Shown piece after piece: positions 28,552 through 39,600 of a stretch of DNA of 64,000 nt. The notes under the pieces are model-generated. The model saw nothing but the letters and a program-made list of their open reading frames with translations. It had not been told where the DNA came from and searched no databases. The stretch's first letter is position 1; every line of letters starts with the position of its first letter. The translations under genes and the position numbers were made by a program. Source of the stretch: Bizionia saleffrena (GTDB lineage Bacteria; Bacteroidota; Bacteroidia; Flavobacteriales; Flavobacteriaceae); the NCBI RefSeq assembly GCF_008086175.1, contig NZ_VSKM01000012.1, positions 24,055 to 88,054 on the forward strand. The letters are read 5' to 3'.

Positions 28552-28559
28552 TATATTTG
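28552..28559 (+). promoter_or_regulatory. -7 element upstream of ruvB
   Basis: TATATTTG, an exact TAnnTTTG match, about 120 bases before the ruvB start. The -33 box is not recognisable (ATAA at the N19 position). Confidence 0.4.
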
Positions 28560-28680
28560 TTTGAATAGAGACGACGTAGGCTACAGATTTAGAAGTATCT
28601 ATAGCGCTGAGTAAAATATATTAGACTCTATTTTATATCGCATAAAAATAAAAAGAATCCCACTATTGTGGGAGGTACGT

Positions 28681-29703
28681 ATGAACGAAAACCTAGATCC
28701 CACAAACGATAATTTTTCATCTGAAGAATTTGATGCTGAAAAAAACTTAAGACCCTTATCGTTTGACGATTTTAGCGGGCAAGAGCAGGTATTGGAAAAC
28801 CTTAAAATTTTTGTTCAAGCCGCCAATAGAAGAGAAGAAGCTTTAGACCATACGTTATTTCACGGTCCTCCGGGATTAGGGAAAACGACTTTGGCGCATA
28901 TTTTAGCGAACGAGCTTAATGTAGGCATAAAAGTAACTTCAGGACCTGTCTTAGATAAGCCCGGTGATTTAGCAGGTCTTTTAACAAATCTCGACGATCG
29001 TGATGTGTTATTTATAGACGAAATTCATCGTTTAAGTCCTATAGTTGAAGAGTACTTGTACTCGGCAATGGAAGACTATAAGATAGATATTATGATTGAA
29101 TCTGGCCCCAATGCACGGACGGTTCAAATCAATTTAAATCCGTTTACATTAGTCGGGGCAACCACAAGATCGGGTTTACTTACCGCTCCAATGCGAGCGC
29201 GTTTTGGTATTCAAAGCCGATTACAATATTACGATACCGAATTATTAACAACCATTATTCAACGTAGTGCAGAAATATTAAAAGTGCCTATTACAATGGA
29301 GGCCGCTATAGAAATCGCCGGTAGAAGTCGTGGAACACCTAGAATAGCGAACGCATTACTGCGTCGTGTACGCGATTTTGCCGAAATTAAAGGAAATGGT
29401 AGTATCGATGTTAAAATAGCAAAATACGCGCTTGAAGCTTTAAATGTAGACGCGTATGGCTTGGATGAAATGGATAATAAAATTTTGGCAACCATTATTG
29501 ATAAATTTAAAGGCGGCCCAGTAGGTATTTCTACGATTGCAACAGCAGTAAGTGAAAGCACAGAAACGGTAGAAGAAGTGTACGAACCGTTTTTAATACA
29601 ACAAGGATTTATTATGCGTACGCCACGCGGACGTGAGGTAACCGAATTAGCCTATAAACACTTAGGTAAAATTAAAGGACATAGTGAAGGGGGGCTATTT
29701 TAA
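28681..29703 (+). CDS. ruvB: Holliday junction DNA helicase RuvB
   Basis: RuvB, 340 residues, the AAA+ motor of the RuvABC branch migration complex. Motifs: Walker [14 protein letters not shown], Walker [11 protein letters not shown], sensor 1 [11 protein letters not shown], the arginine-finger loop APMRARFG, and the winged-helix end [13 protein letters not shown]. The frame is open five codons further up to a TTG, but the ATG at 28681 gives the standard RuvB start and has a good Shine-Dalgarno (GGGAGG, 28670-28675), which is rare in this window. An inverted repeat TCCCAC/GTGGGA (28658-28673) covers part of that site. It is followed 26 bp later by queG. Confidence 0.97.
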   Translation: MNENLDPTNDNFSSEEFDAEKNLRPLSFDDFSGQEQVLENLKIFVQAANRREEALDHTLFHGPPGLGKTTLAHILANELNVGIKVTSGPVLDKPGDLAGLLTNLDDRDVLFIDEIHRLSPIVEEYLYSAMEDYKIDIMIESGPNARTVQINLNPFTLVGATTRSGLLTAPMRARFGIQSRLQYYDTELLTTIIQRSAEILKVPITMEAAIEIAGRSRGTPRIANALLRRVRDFAEIKGNGSIDVKIAKYALEALNVDAYGLDEMDNKILATIIDKFKGGPVGISTIATAVSESTETVEEVYEPFLIQQGFIMRTPRGREVTELAYKHLGKIKGHSEGGLF

Positions 29704-29729
29704 ACTGAAGTTCTGTCGAAAAGTTTTAA

Positions 29730-30659
29730 ATGGCCACAAATAAAACCACCTATACAAAAGGGATTAAAGCCGAAGCAGAACGCCTCGGTTTTTTGTCTTG
29801 TGGTATCAGCAAAGCGGGATTTTTAGAAACCGAAGCACCACGTCTTGAAGATTGGCTCAATAAGAATAGAAATGGCCAAATGACGTATATGGAAAATCAT
29901 TTCGATAAGCGCTTGGATCCTACAAAACTGGTAGACGATGCTAAAAGCGTGATTTCGCTACTGCTAAATTACTATCCTTCCGAAACACAAAAAGATCCTG
30001 AAGCACCTAAACTAAGCAAATACGCTTACGGACACGATTACCATCATATTATAAAAGGGAAATTAAAAGAACTCACCCACTTTATTCAAGATGAAATAGG
30101 TGAGGTCTCTGGCCGTGCCTTTGTAGATTCAGCACCTGTTTTAGATAAAGCATGGGCTGCCAAATCTGGATTAGGATGGATTGGTAAACACAGCAATCTA
30201 CTCACTCAAAAAGTAGGGTCTTTTTATTTTATTGCGGAACTCATTATAGATTTAGATTTAGACTACGACGCGCCAGTTACAGATCATTGTGGCACCTGTA
30301 CAGCGTGTATAGATGCGTGCCCAACGCAAGCTATAGTGGACCCATTTGTAGTAGATGGCAGTAAGTGCATTTCGTATTTCACTATAGAATTAAAAGATCA
30401 GTTACCGAATGCTATGAAAGGGCAATTCGACGATTGGATGTTTGGCTGCGATGTCTGCCAAGATGTGTGTCCGTGGAATAAATTCTCTAAACCACATAAC
30501 GAACCCCTTTTTAATCCGCACCCCGAATTGTTGGAGATGACCAAGCAAGATTGGGAGGAGATAACAGAAGATGTTTTTAAAAAAGTGTTTCAGAAATCGG
30601 CAGTAAAACGGACTAAATTTTCAGGGCTAAAACGTAATATTGAGTTCTTAAAGGAGTAA
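29730..30659 (+). CDS. queG: Epoxyqueuosine reductase
   Basis: QueG, 309 residues. It makes the last step of queuosine synthesis in tRNA, reducing epoxyqueuosine with cobalamin and two [4Fe-4S] clusters. Visible signatures are [28 protein letters not shown] (substrate and cobalamin site), the first cluster [12 protein letters not shown], and the second [11 protein letters not shown]. Length and motif order match the family. It probably shares a transcript with ruvB. A modification enzyme that acts on tRNAs with GUN anticodons does not affect the tRNA-Gln in this window. Confidence 0.95.
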   Translation: MATNKTTYTKGIKAEAERLGFLSCGISKAGFLETEAPRLEDWLNKNRNGQMTYMENHFDKRLDPTKLVDDAKSVISLLLNYYPSETQKDPEAPKLSKYAYGHDYHHIIKGKLKELTHFIQDEIGEVSGRAFVDSAPVLDKAWAAKSGLGWIGKHSNLLTQKVGSFYFIAELIIDLDLDYDAPVTDHCGTCTACIDACPTQAIVDPFVVDGSKCISYFTIELKDQLPNAMKGQFDDWMFGCDVCQDVCPWNKFSKPHNEPLFNPHPELLEMTKQDWEEITEDVFKKVFQKSAVKRTKFSGLKRNIEFLKE

Positions 30660-30677
30660 TATCCAAGTTAAAAAACT

Positions 30678-30685
30678 TACATTTG
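30678..30685 (+). promoter_or_regulatory. -7 element upstream of the malic enzyme gene
   Basis: TACATTTG, exact TAnnTTTG match, 24 bases before the ATG. No clear -33 box. Confidence 0.45.
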
Positions 30686-30709
30686 TGAGTCAACAATAAT
30701 CAAAATAAT

Positions 30710-33007
30710 ATGAGTAAACAGAGCAGACGCAGGGAGGCATTGGTATACCATGCAAAGCCTACGCCAGGTAAAATTAAAGTAGTTCCTACTAAAAAATATG
30801 CAACACAAAGAGACTTGTCATTAGCATATTCACCCGGTGTTGCAGAACCTTGTTTAGAAATTCAAAAAGATAAAAATAACGCTTATAAGTATACTGCTAA
30901 AGGAAATTTAGTGGCTGTAATTTCTAACGGAACCGCCGTTTTAGGATTAGGGAATATAGGTCCCGAAGCTTCAAAACCGGTAATGGAAGGTAAAGGGTTG
31001 TTGTTTAAAATATTTGCCGATATAGACGTTTTTGATATTGAAGTGGATACTGAAGATATTGAAGTGTTTATTCAAACGGTTAAGATGATTGCACCCACTT
31101 TTGGTGGTATTAATTTAGAAGATATTAAAGCGCCTGAAGCATTCGAAATCGAAAGACGCCTAAAGGAAGAATTAGATATTCCGGTAATGCACGACGACCA
31201 GCACGGTACGGCAATAATTTCTGCAGCAGCATTGTTGAATGCTTTAGAATTGTCAGAAAAAAATATCCAAGATGTGAGAATCGTAGTAAGCGGTGCAGGG
31301 GCAGCAGCCGTTTCTTGTACACGCTTGTATATGGCGTTTGGTGCCGTACGTGAAAACATTGTAATGCTAGACAGTAAAGGTGTTATTAGAGACGATAGAG
31401 ATAATTTAACATCGCAAAAAGCGGAGTTTGCTACGCATCGCGATATAGAGACCTTAGATGAAGCGATGGTAGATGCCGATGTATTTATTGGTTTATCTGC
31501 AGCCAACATAGTGTCTCCACGGATGTTGTTATCTATGGCTGCTAACCCCATTGTATTTGCAATGGCCAATCCAGATCCAGAAATCGAATACCAACTGGCA
31601 GTCGATACGAGAGACGATATTATTATGGCAACGGGACGTAGCGACCATCCTAATCAAGTGAATAATGTGTTAGGTTTTCCGTTTATTTTTAGAGGAGCTC
31701 TCGATGTAAGAGCGACTAAAATTAATGAGGAAATGAAAATGGCAGCCGTAATGGCATTAGCTAACTTAGCGAAAGAAGCCGTGCCAGAGCAAGTAAATAT
31801 TGCATATGGTGAAACCCGATTAACGTTTAGTAAAGAATACATTATTCCAAAACCATCCGATCCACGTTTAATTGCCGAAGTACCCCCTGCAGTTGCTAAA
31901 GCGGCTATGGAAAGTGGTGTAGCTAAAGAACCTATAGAAGATTGGGAGAAATATAAAAACACGTTATTAGAGCGTTTAGGCGCAGATAATAAAATTGTGA
32001 GGTTGCTAATTAACCGAGCAAAATTAAACCGGAAGCGCGTAGTTTACGCAGAAGCAGATCAACTTAGTGTGTTAAAAGCGGCACAAATTGCTTACGAAGA
32101 TGGTATTGCAATACCTATTCTTTTAGGACGAAAAGATGAAATTGAACGTCTTAAAGAAGAAATTGAATTTGAGGGTGATATTTTAATTATCGATCCAAAA
32201 TCGGATGAAGTAAAAGAACAAAAAGATAAATATGCAGAAGTGTATTGGAACCAACGTAAACGCCGTGGTGTAACGTTATTTTCTGCTAAAAAATTAATGA
32301 GAGAGCGTAACTTCTTTGCCGCAATGATGGTAAATGAAGGGGACGCCGATGCACTAATTTCTGGCTATTCACAAAGCTATCCTTCAGTGGTGAAACCAAT
32401 GTTAGAAGTTATTGGTTTAGATTCAGGATCTACAAGAGCAGCGACAACAAATGTAATGATGACGCAACGCGGACCAATGTTCTTAAGCGATACCTCAATA
32501 AATATAAATCCCTCCGCTAGCGATTTAACAAAAATAGCACAAATGACGGCGGGCGTAGTAAAAATGTTTGGTATAGAGCCTGTAATGGCAATGACGTCGT
32601 ATTCAAACTTTGGGTCTTCAAAAAACCAAACAGCAATAAAAGTACGCGAAGCGGTAATGTATTTACATAAAAGACATCCTGATTTAATTGTAGATGGCGA
32701 ATTGCAAACCGATTTTGCTTTAAACAAAGAACTACTTCAAGAGAATTTTCCGTTTTCTAAACTGGCAGGTAAAAACGTTAATACGTTAATTTTTCCAAAC
32801 TTAGAATCTGCTAATATTACTTACAAGCTTTTAAAAGAATTAAACAATTCTGAGTCTATTGGGCCAATTATGATGGGAATGCGTAAACCAGTGCATATCC
32901 TTCAATTAGGAGCAAGTGTAGACGAAATTGTAAATATGACGGCAATAGCAGTTATCGATGCGCAACAAAAACAAAGACGTGAAGCGCAAGCCGCTAGTAT
33001 AGAGTAA
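30710..33007 (+). CDS. maeB: NADP-dependent malic enzyme with phosphotransacetylase-like C-terminus
   Basis: MaeB-type hybrid malic enzyme, 765 residues, converting malate to pyruvate and CO2 with reduction of NADP. The N-terminal catalytic part (about 1-410) has [15 protein letters not shown] (catalytic Tyr), [10 protein letters not shown] (catalytic Lys), [11 protein letters not shown] (metal Asp) and the dinucleotide loop [16 protein letters not shown]. The C-terminal part (about 425-765) is phosphotransacetylase-like ([28 protein letters not shown] segment [15 protein letters not shown]). In the family this domain is thought to be regulatory, responding to acetyl-CoA, rather than catalytic. 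Single gene between queG and ruvA. Confidence 0.96.
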   Translation: MSKQSRRREALVYHAKPTPGKIKVVPTKKYATQRDLSLAYSPGVAEPCLEIQKDKNNAYKYTAKGNLVAVISNGTAVLGLGNIGPEASKPVMEGKGLLFKIFADIDVFDIEVDTEDIEVFIQTVKMIAPTFGGINLEDIKAPEAFEIERRLKEELDIPVMHDDQHGTAIISAAALLNALELSEKNIQDVRIVVSGAGAAAVSCTRLYMAFGAVRENIVMLDSKGVIRDDRDNLTSQKAEFATHRDIETLDEAMVDADVFIGLSAANIVSPRMLLSMAANPIVFAMANPDPEIEYQLAVDTRDDIIMATGRSDHPNQVNNVLGFPFIFRGALDVRATKINEEMKMAAVMALANLAKEAVPEQVNIAYGETRLTFSKEYIIPKPSDPRLIAEVPPAVAKAAMESGVAKEPIEDWEKYKNTLLERLGADNKIVRLLINRAKLNRKRVVYAEADQLSVLKAAQIAYEDGIAIPILLGRKDEIERLKEEIEFEGDILIIDPKSDEVKEQKDKYAEVYWNQRKRRGVTLFSAKKLMRERNFFAAMMVNEGDADALISGYSQSYPSVVKPMLEVIGLDSGSTRAATTNVMMTQRGPMFLSDTSININPSASDLTKIAQMTAGVVKMFGIEPVMAMTSYSNFGSSKNQTAIKVREAVMYLHKRHPDLIVDGELQTDFALNKELLQENFPFSKLAGKNVNTLIFPNLESANITYKLLKELNNSESIGPIMMGMRKPVHILQLGASVDEIVNMTAIAVIDAQQKQRREAQAASIE

Positions 33008-33027
33008 AATTTATCCAATAATTTTAT

Positions 33028-33035
33028 TACATTTG
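33028..33035 (+). promoter_or_regulatory. -7 element upstream of ruvA-sprA
   Basis: TACATTTG, exact TAnnTTTG match, 21 bases before the ruvA ATG. It would drive both ruvA and sprA. No clear -33 box. Confidence 0.45.
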
Positions 33036-33056
33036 AGCGATAACAAGTTATTGTAA

Positions 33057-33638
33057 ATGATTACACATATAAAAGGAAAGTTAGTAGAGAAAAATCCAAC
33101 CGACGTCGTTATAGATTGTAACGGCGTGGGCTATTTTATAAATATCTCACTACATACATTTTCGCAAATTCCAGACCAAGAGAATATAACACTTTATACG
33201 CATCTTCACGTAAAAGAAGATGCGCATAGCCTATACGGTTTTGCCTCTACTGGAGAGCGTGAAGTGTTTAGATTATTAATTTCGGTGAGTGGTATTGGTA
33301 CCAATACTGCGCGAACGATGTTGTCGTCGTTAACCCCGCAGCAAATAAAGGATGGCATCGCAAGTGAAGATGTGGCACTTATTCAATCGGTAAAAGGCAT
33401 TGGTTTAAAAACAGCACAGCGTGTTATTATAGATTTAAAAGATAAGATTATTAAAATCTACGATATCGATGAAGTTTCTGTTAATAAAAACAATACCAAT
33501 AAAGAAGAAGCGTTATCTGCTTTAGAAGTACTTGGTTATGCCAAAAAACAAGCTGATCGCGTTGTTGATAAAATTGTATCTGCCACCCCAGAGGCGAGCG
33601 TAGAAGATATTATTAAACAAGCTTTAAAAAAATTATAA
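33057..33638 (+). CDS. ruvA: Holliday junction DNA helicase subunit RuvA
   Basis: RuvA, 193 residues, which binds the four-way junction and loads RuvB. The N-terminal OB fold starts MITHIKGKLVEKNPTDVVID and includes HVKEDAHSLYGFAS. Two helix-hairpin-helix motifs follow (LISVSGIGTNTARTML and IQSVKGIGLKTAQRVI), and a flexible linker leads to domain III (EEALSALEVLGYAKKQADR). It is separated from ruvB by queG and maeB. sprA begins six bases after its stop, so the two are almost surely co-transcribed. Confidence 0.97.
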   Translation: MITHIKGKLVEKNPTDVVIDCNGVGYFINISLHTFSQIPDQENITLYTHLHVKEDAHSLYGFASTGEREVFRLLISVSGIGTNTARTMLSSLTPQQIKDGIASEDVALIQSVKGIGLKTAQRVIIDLKDKIIKIYDIDEVSVNKNNTNKEEALSALEVLGYAKKQADRVVDKIVSATPEASVEDIIKQALKKL

Positions 33639-33644
33639 AAGATT

Positions 33645-36600
33645 TTGAATAGAACTAACCTGAAATTTCAAAAATCCATTAAAAAGTATTTAGTATTACT
33701 ATCTTTTACGCTATCAACTACAGTGGTTTTAGCGCAAGATCCAGTAATTCCTGTTGTAGAACAAGACTCTACAAAAACAGGGTTTGTAATGGGAGATATG
33801 GAAATGCCTAATCCGCAAAGTATAGAATCTAGATATACGTACGACCCTAAAACAGATAGTTATATCTACACAGAGTCTGTGGGTACTTTTACTATTAACT
33901 ATCCTACAATTCTAACTCCTAAAGAATATCAAGACCTCGTTTTTAAGGAGAATTTAAAATCGTATTACAAAAATAAAATTGATGCTTTTGAAGGTAAAAA
34001 AGACAATACCGGCGACCAGCAGAAAAACCTATTGCCAGAGTTTTATGTGAATTCTGGTTTTTTTGAAAGTATTTTTGGTGGTAATACTATCGAGGTCGTA
34101 CCGCAAGGGTCTTTAGAAATGGATTTAGGTGTTTTGTTTACCAAACAAGATAATCCGTCGTTTTCGCCACAAAACAGAAGTAATTTTACGTTCGATTTCG
34201 ATCAGCGGATCAGTTTAAGTTTATTAGGAAAAGTAGGAACGCGACTTCAGGTAACCGCGAACTACGATACCGAATCTACCTTCGATTTTCAGAATTTAGT
34301 GAAGTTAGAATATACGCCAACTGAAGATGATATCATTCAGAAAATAGAAGTGGGTAATGTTAGTATGCCTTTAAACAGCTCTTTAATTTCTGGTGCACAG
34401 AGTTTATTTGGTGTAAAAACACAACTTAAATTCGGGAAAACGACTATAACAGGAGTGTTTTCTGAGCAAAAATCAGATACGCGATCGGTGGTAGCTCAAG
34501 GTGGAGGAACATTAAGTGAGTTCGATTTCTTCATTAGAGACTACGACGAAAACAGACACTTTTTCTTGGCACAATACTTTAGAAATAATTACGATAAAGC
34601 ACTTAGTAACTATCCGTATATCAATTCTAACGTTCAAATTACAAGAGCTGAAGTGTGGGTAACCAACAAAAGTAATCGTACCGAAAATGTTAGAAATATT
34701 GTTGCCCTTCAAGATTTAGGAGAATCCGGTGTTATTGGAAACTCGGGGGTTACGGTTACAGCCGGACCAAATGCGTTTCCTAGTAATGGAAATAACCGAT
34801 TAGATCCCACTAATATTGGTGGGCCCGGATCGCAATTAACATCGGCTATTAGAGATATCGCGACCGTGCAATCGGGGGTTATCGTCCCTGGTTTTAATGA
34901 AGGGTTCGATTATGCCAAATTAGAAAACACTAGAAAATTAAACGAAGGTCAAGAATACACGTTAAACACGCAGTTAGGGTATCTTTCTTTAAATCAACGG
35001 TTAAATAATGACGAAGTGCTAGCCGTAGCCTTTCAATTTACGGTCGGCGGAAAAGTATATCAAGTAGGAGAATTCGCAAACGATGGCGTAAATGCTACCG
35101 ATGTGGATACTAATAGCGACGGCGAAGTTACCAACGTTACCAATAATAACTTAGTCCTTAAATTACTTAAAAGTAGTATTACAAGCGTCTCGCAACCTAT
35201 CTGGGATTTAATGATGAAAAACGTTTATAATACGGGCGCTTATCAATTAAGTCAAGAAGATTTTAAGCTGAATATTTTTTACAACGAAGCCGCGCCTTTA
35301 AATTTTATTCGTCCGGTGGAGGGGACTACTTTTGGAACCGATTTTGAAGGTAATGCTATAGAAGAAACCACCTTGTTAAGATTATTTAATCTCGACCGAT
35401 TAAACTTTAATAACGACCCCCAAACTAATGGTGATGGGTTTTTTGATTTCGTTCCCGGGATAACAGTGATTCCACAAAACGGAAATATCGTATTTACAAA
35501 AGTAGAACCCTTCGGCCGTTATTTATTCGATGTTTTAGATGATGATAATAATCCAGGAGATAATGCTACGGATTACAACAATGATACTTACGCCAATCTA
35601 AACCAAGAAAAATACGTTTACGATTTACTTTATAAAGGCACAAAAACAGCTGCCCTAGAAGAAAACGAAAAAAATAAATTTCAAATTAAAGGACGTTACA
35701 AATCTGAAGGGGGAGAAGGAATCCCTATTGGTGGCTTTAATGTGCCGCGTGGTTCTGTAAAGGTAACTGCCGGAGGGCGAGTGTTAGTGGAAGGTGTCGA
35801 TTATACCGTAAATTATCAATTAGGACGTGTTCAAATTTTGGATCCTGCTTTAAAAGCGTCAAACACACCTATTCAAGTAACTACCGAGAATAACGCCATA
35901 TTCGGGCAGCAAACAAAACGTTTTACAGGGTTAAATGTCGAGCATCAGTTTAATGAGAGTTTTATATTGGGTGCCACATATATCAACCTAAATGAAAGAC
36001 CAATAACTCAAAAGGCCAATTATAATACAGAACCTATCAATAACACGATGTTAGGGTTTAATGGTAATTATTCTACCGAAGTGCCTTTCTTTACACGATT
36101 AGTAAATAAGCTTCCTAATGTTGATACCGATGCACCATCAAACCTATCGGTAAGAGGTGAGTTCGCCTATTTATTGCCGGGCGCACCAAAAGGAACCGAC
36201 TTTAATGGAGAAGCGACAGCTTATGTGGATGACTTTGAAGGGACTCAAAACGGAATTGATTTACGTTCGCAACAGGCGTGGTTTTTATCGAGCAGACCCC
36301 TTAATTTGGGACGTATCTATAGCAACTCATCGGCATCTGAAGATGATAACGGATTGCAAAACGGTTACGATAGAGCGTTATTAAATTGGTATAGTATCGA
36401 TCCTATTTTTTATAGTAGTCAGCGACCAAGTGGTCTTACCGACGATGATGTCTCTAATATTTACACGTCTCGAGTTTTTATAAACGAATTGTTTCCAGAG
36501 CAAGACATCGCTCAAGGACAAACCTCGGTAATAAACACCTTAGATTTAACGATTTATCCGCAAGAACGCGGCCCTTACAACTTTAAACCGGGTACCGAAG

Positions 36601-39600
36601 ATAACATAATTACCACGCCAAACGAAAGTTGGGCGGGTATTACAAGAGGGTTATCATCGACAGATTTTGAACAGTCTAACGTAGAATATATTGAGTTCTG
36701 GCTCCAAGATCCATTTCAAGATAATGCCACAAACCCGGGAGGGAAATTAGTCTTTAACTTAGGGAGTATTTCTGAAGATGTTTTAAAAGACGGAAGAAAA
36801 CAGTATGAAAACGGATTGCCTAAAGATGGAAATATCGCCTTATTACCACAAACCGATTTCGAAACAGTAGTACCACAAAATCAGGCGTTAATTTATGCTT
36901 TCGATACTACTGGACAAGAACGTATTAATCAAGATGTTGGTTACGATGGGTATAACGATACAGAAGAAGCTGCCGTATTTGCTGCTTTTGGGGGGTTAGC
37001 AGATCCTGCAAACGATAATTATCAATATTTTATAAATGCAGAAGGAGACGTGTTAGACCGTTATAAGCGCTATAATAATGTTCAAGGAAACTCGCCAGAT
37101 AACTTTAGTGATACCAACCGAGGGTCTACAACGCAGCCCGATGTTGAAGATGTGAATAGAGATAATACAATGAATACTATCGACAGTTATTTTGAGTATA
37201 ATCTAGACATTACACGACAAAATTTACCCATAAACTCATTAAACGAAATAACGACAAACAACCCTATTGGAGAGTTTATTAAAGATCTAAAAATTAGACC
37301 GAGAGTAATGCCAAATGGCGATACCGAGCAAATTCGTTGGTATCAATTTAGAGTGCCAGTAAATGTACCGTTATCTACTTTCGACGACCCAACAATACCT
37401 CAATACACAAGACAAAACGGAATTACAGATTTTAGATCAATCCGTTTCGCGCGTATGTATTTAGAAAACTTTAGCGAACAAACAACGTTTCGTTTTGGTA
37501 CTCTAGAATTAGTGCGCAGTGACTGGAGACGCTACACATTGGCACTAGACGAAAACGATTCTAGTCCAGACGACCCCCAAACCGATTTTTCTGTAGGCGC
37601 AGTAAGCACGCAAACCAACGATGGTAATTATGTGTCACCTCCAGGCGTAGAGGCAGAACAATTAAATAATAATAATTCTATAATCGACCAGAATGAACAG
37701 GCACTTGTTGTTAATGTTTGTGGTCTAGAAACAGAAGATTCTAGAGCTGTTTACAAAAACATTAGTGTCGATATGCGGCAGTATAAACGTTTACAGATGT
37801 TTGTACACGCACGAGAAGGCGATATTGCAGGGCTTGGAAATAACGATTTGGTTGGTTTTATTAGAATGGGTAACGATTTAACTCAGAACTACTACCAAAT
37901 AGAAATCCCATTATCGGTATACAATGGCGGCGCACAACCAGAAGATTATTGGCCAGAATCTAACGAGATTGATGTCGAGTTAGAATTATTACAACGTTTA
38001 AAATCGTTAGGCATTAGCGATGGCTCATTAGCGAACGAAGATGCTTCGTTTTACGATGTTATAGACGGTGAATTAGTAGCGGTGCCTTTTGCTAATCAGT
38101 ATGACGGTTATGTTACTGGACAACAACGTTTAGCTATTAAAGGTAATCCTAATTTTGGAGCGATTAGAACCTTAATGGTGGGAGTTAAAAACGCTTCCGG
38201 TTTCGAATCTTGTGGAGAAGTATGGTATAACGAATTGCGTTTATCTGAAATGGATAATGAAGGCGGTTGGGCTACTGTACTAAGTATGGACACCAACTTT
38301 GCAGATTTTGCTAATGTAAGCGCAACAGGGCGTATGGCCACTGCAGGTTTTGGATCTATAGATCAAGGGCCAAACCAACGTAGTCGTGAAGATGTGAAGC
38401 AGTACGATGTGGTTACTAATTTAAATTTAGGACAGTTATTACCTAAAAAATGGGGACTGCAAGTGCCTTTTAATTACGGTCAAGCCGAAGAGCTAATCAC
38501 ACCAGAATACGATCAACAATACGAAGATTTAAAACTGCAAACACGTTTAGATGCTGCTGAAACAGAGTCGGAGCGCGACAATATTAGAGAACAATCGGAA
38601 GAATATACCAAGCGAAAAAGCATCAACTTTATTGGTGTTCGAAAAAATAGAACGGGCGAGTCTAAACCACAGTTGTACGATGTAGAAAATTTAACCTTAA
38701 ACTATTCGTATAACAAAGTAGAGCATCGCGATTTTGAAATTGAACGTTCAGTAGATAAGCAATTAAGAGCAGGAGTAAATTATGCCTATAACTTTCAACC
38801 TAAAGTCATCGAACCTTTTAAAGAGAACGATTCGCTCTTCACCAAAAAATACTGGAAACTCTTAAAAGATTTTAATGTTAATTTGCTACCGGCAAGTTTT
38901 ACTGTAAATACGGATGTGAATAGACAATTTAACCGTCAATTATTTAGAGAAGTAGAATTAGGGGGTAGTAATATCGGGTTAGAAGAATTATACAGAAGAA
39001 ATTACACATTCGATTTTCAATATAATGTGAATTGGAATTTAACGAAATCATTAGCCTTCAATTTTTCAGCGTCTAATAATAATATTGTCAGAAATTATTT
39101 TAAAGAAGGTAACATTCGCGGTGAACAAGATCCAGAATTAGATGTGTGGGATGGCCTTTTAGATTTTGGAGATCCGAATAGACAATATCAGTTGTTAGGT
39201 ATTAATTATGAAATTCCTATAAATAAAATCCCAGCATTAAGTTTTATAAAAGCAACTTACGCATATACGGGAGAATTTCAATGGCAAAAAGGTTCGGATT
39301 TATTCGGCGATATTGTTGCAGACGATGGGGTGTCTTACGATTTAGGGAATTCTATTTCTAATGGAAATACACATAACATAAATTCAACTTTAGATATGAA
39401 TAAGTTGTATAAATATGTGGGGCTAACCAAGAAAAGAAAAACATCACGATTAGGAAAAGTAAGTCGTTTTGATCGCAATGTGGTAGGAGCTCCTCCGGGA
39501 GAAGAAGAGAAGGAAGACGGTAAGAAAGATAAAGGCCAATCTGGTGCTAACGCGTTGGCAAATATTGGTATCGATGTGTTAACCGTAGTAAAACGTATTC

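Noticed and set aside
31072..31569. A 165-codon frame antisense to the malic enzyme gene
   Set aside because: It lies fully inside a conserved enzyme domain on the opposite strand and has no features of its own.
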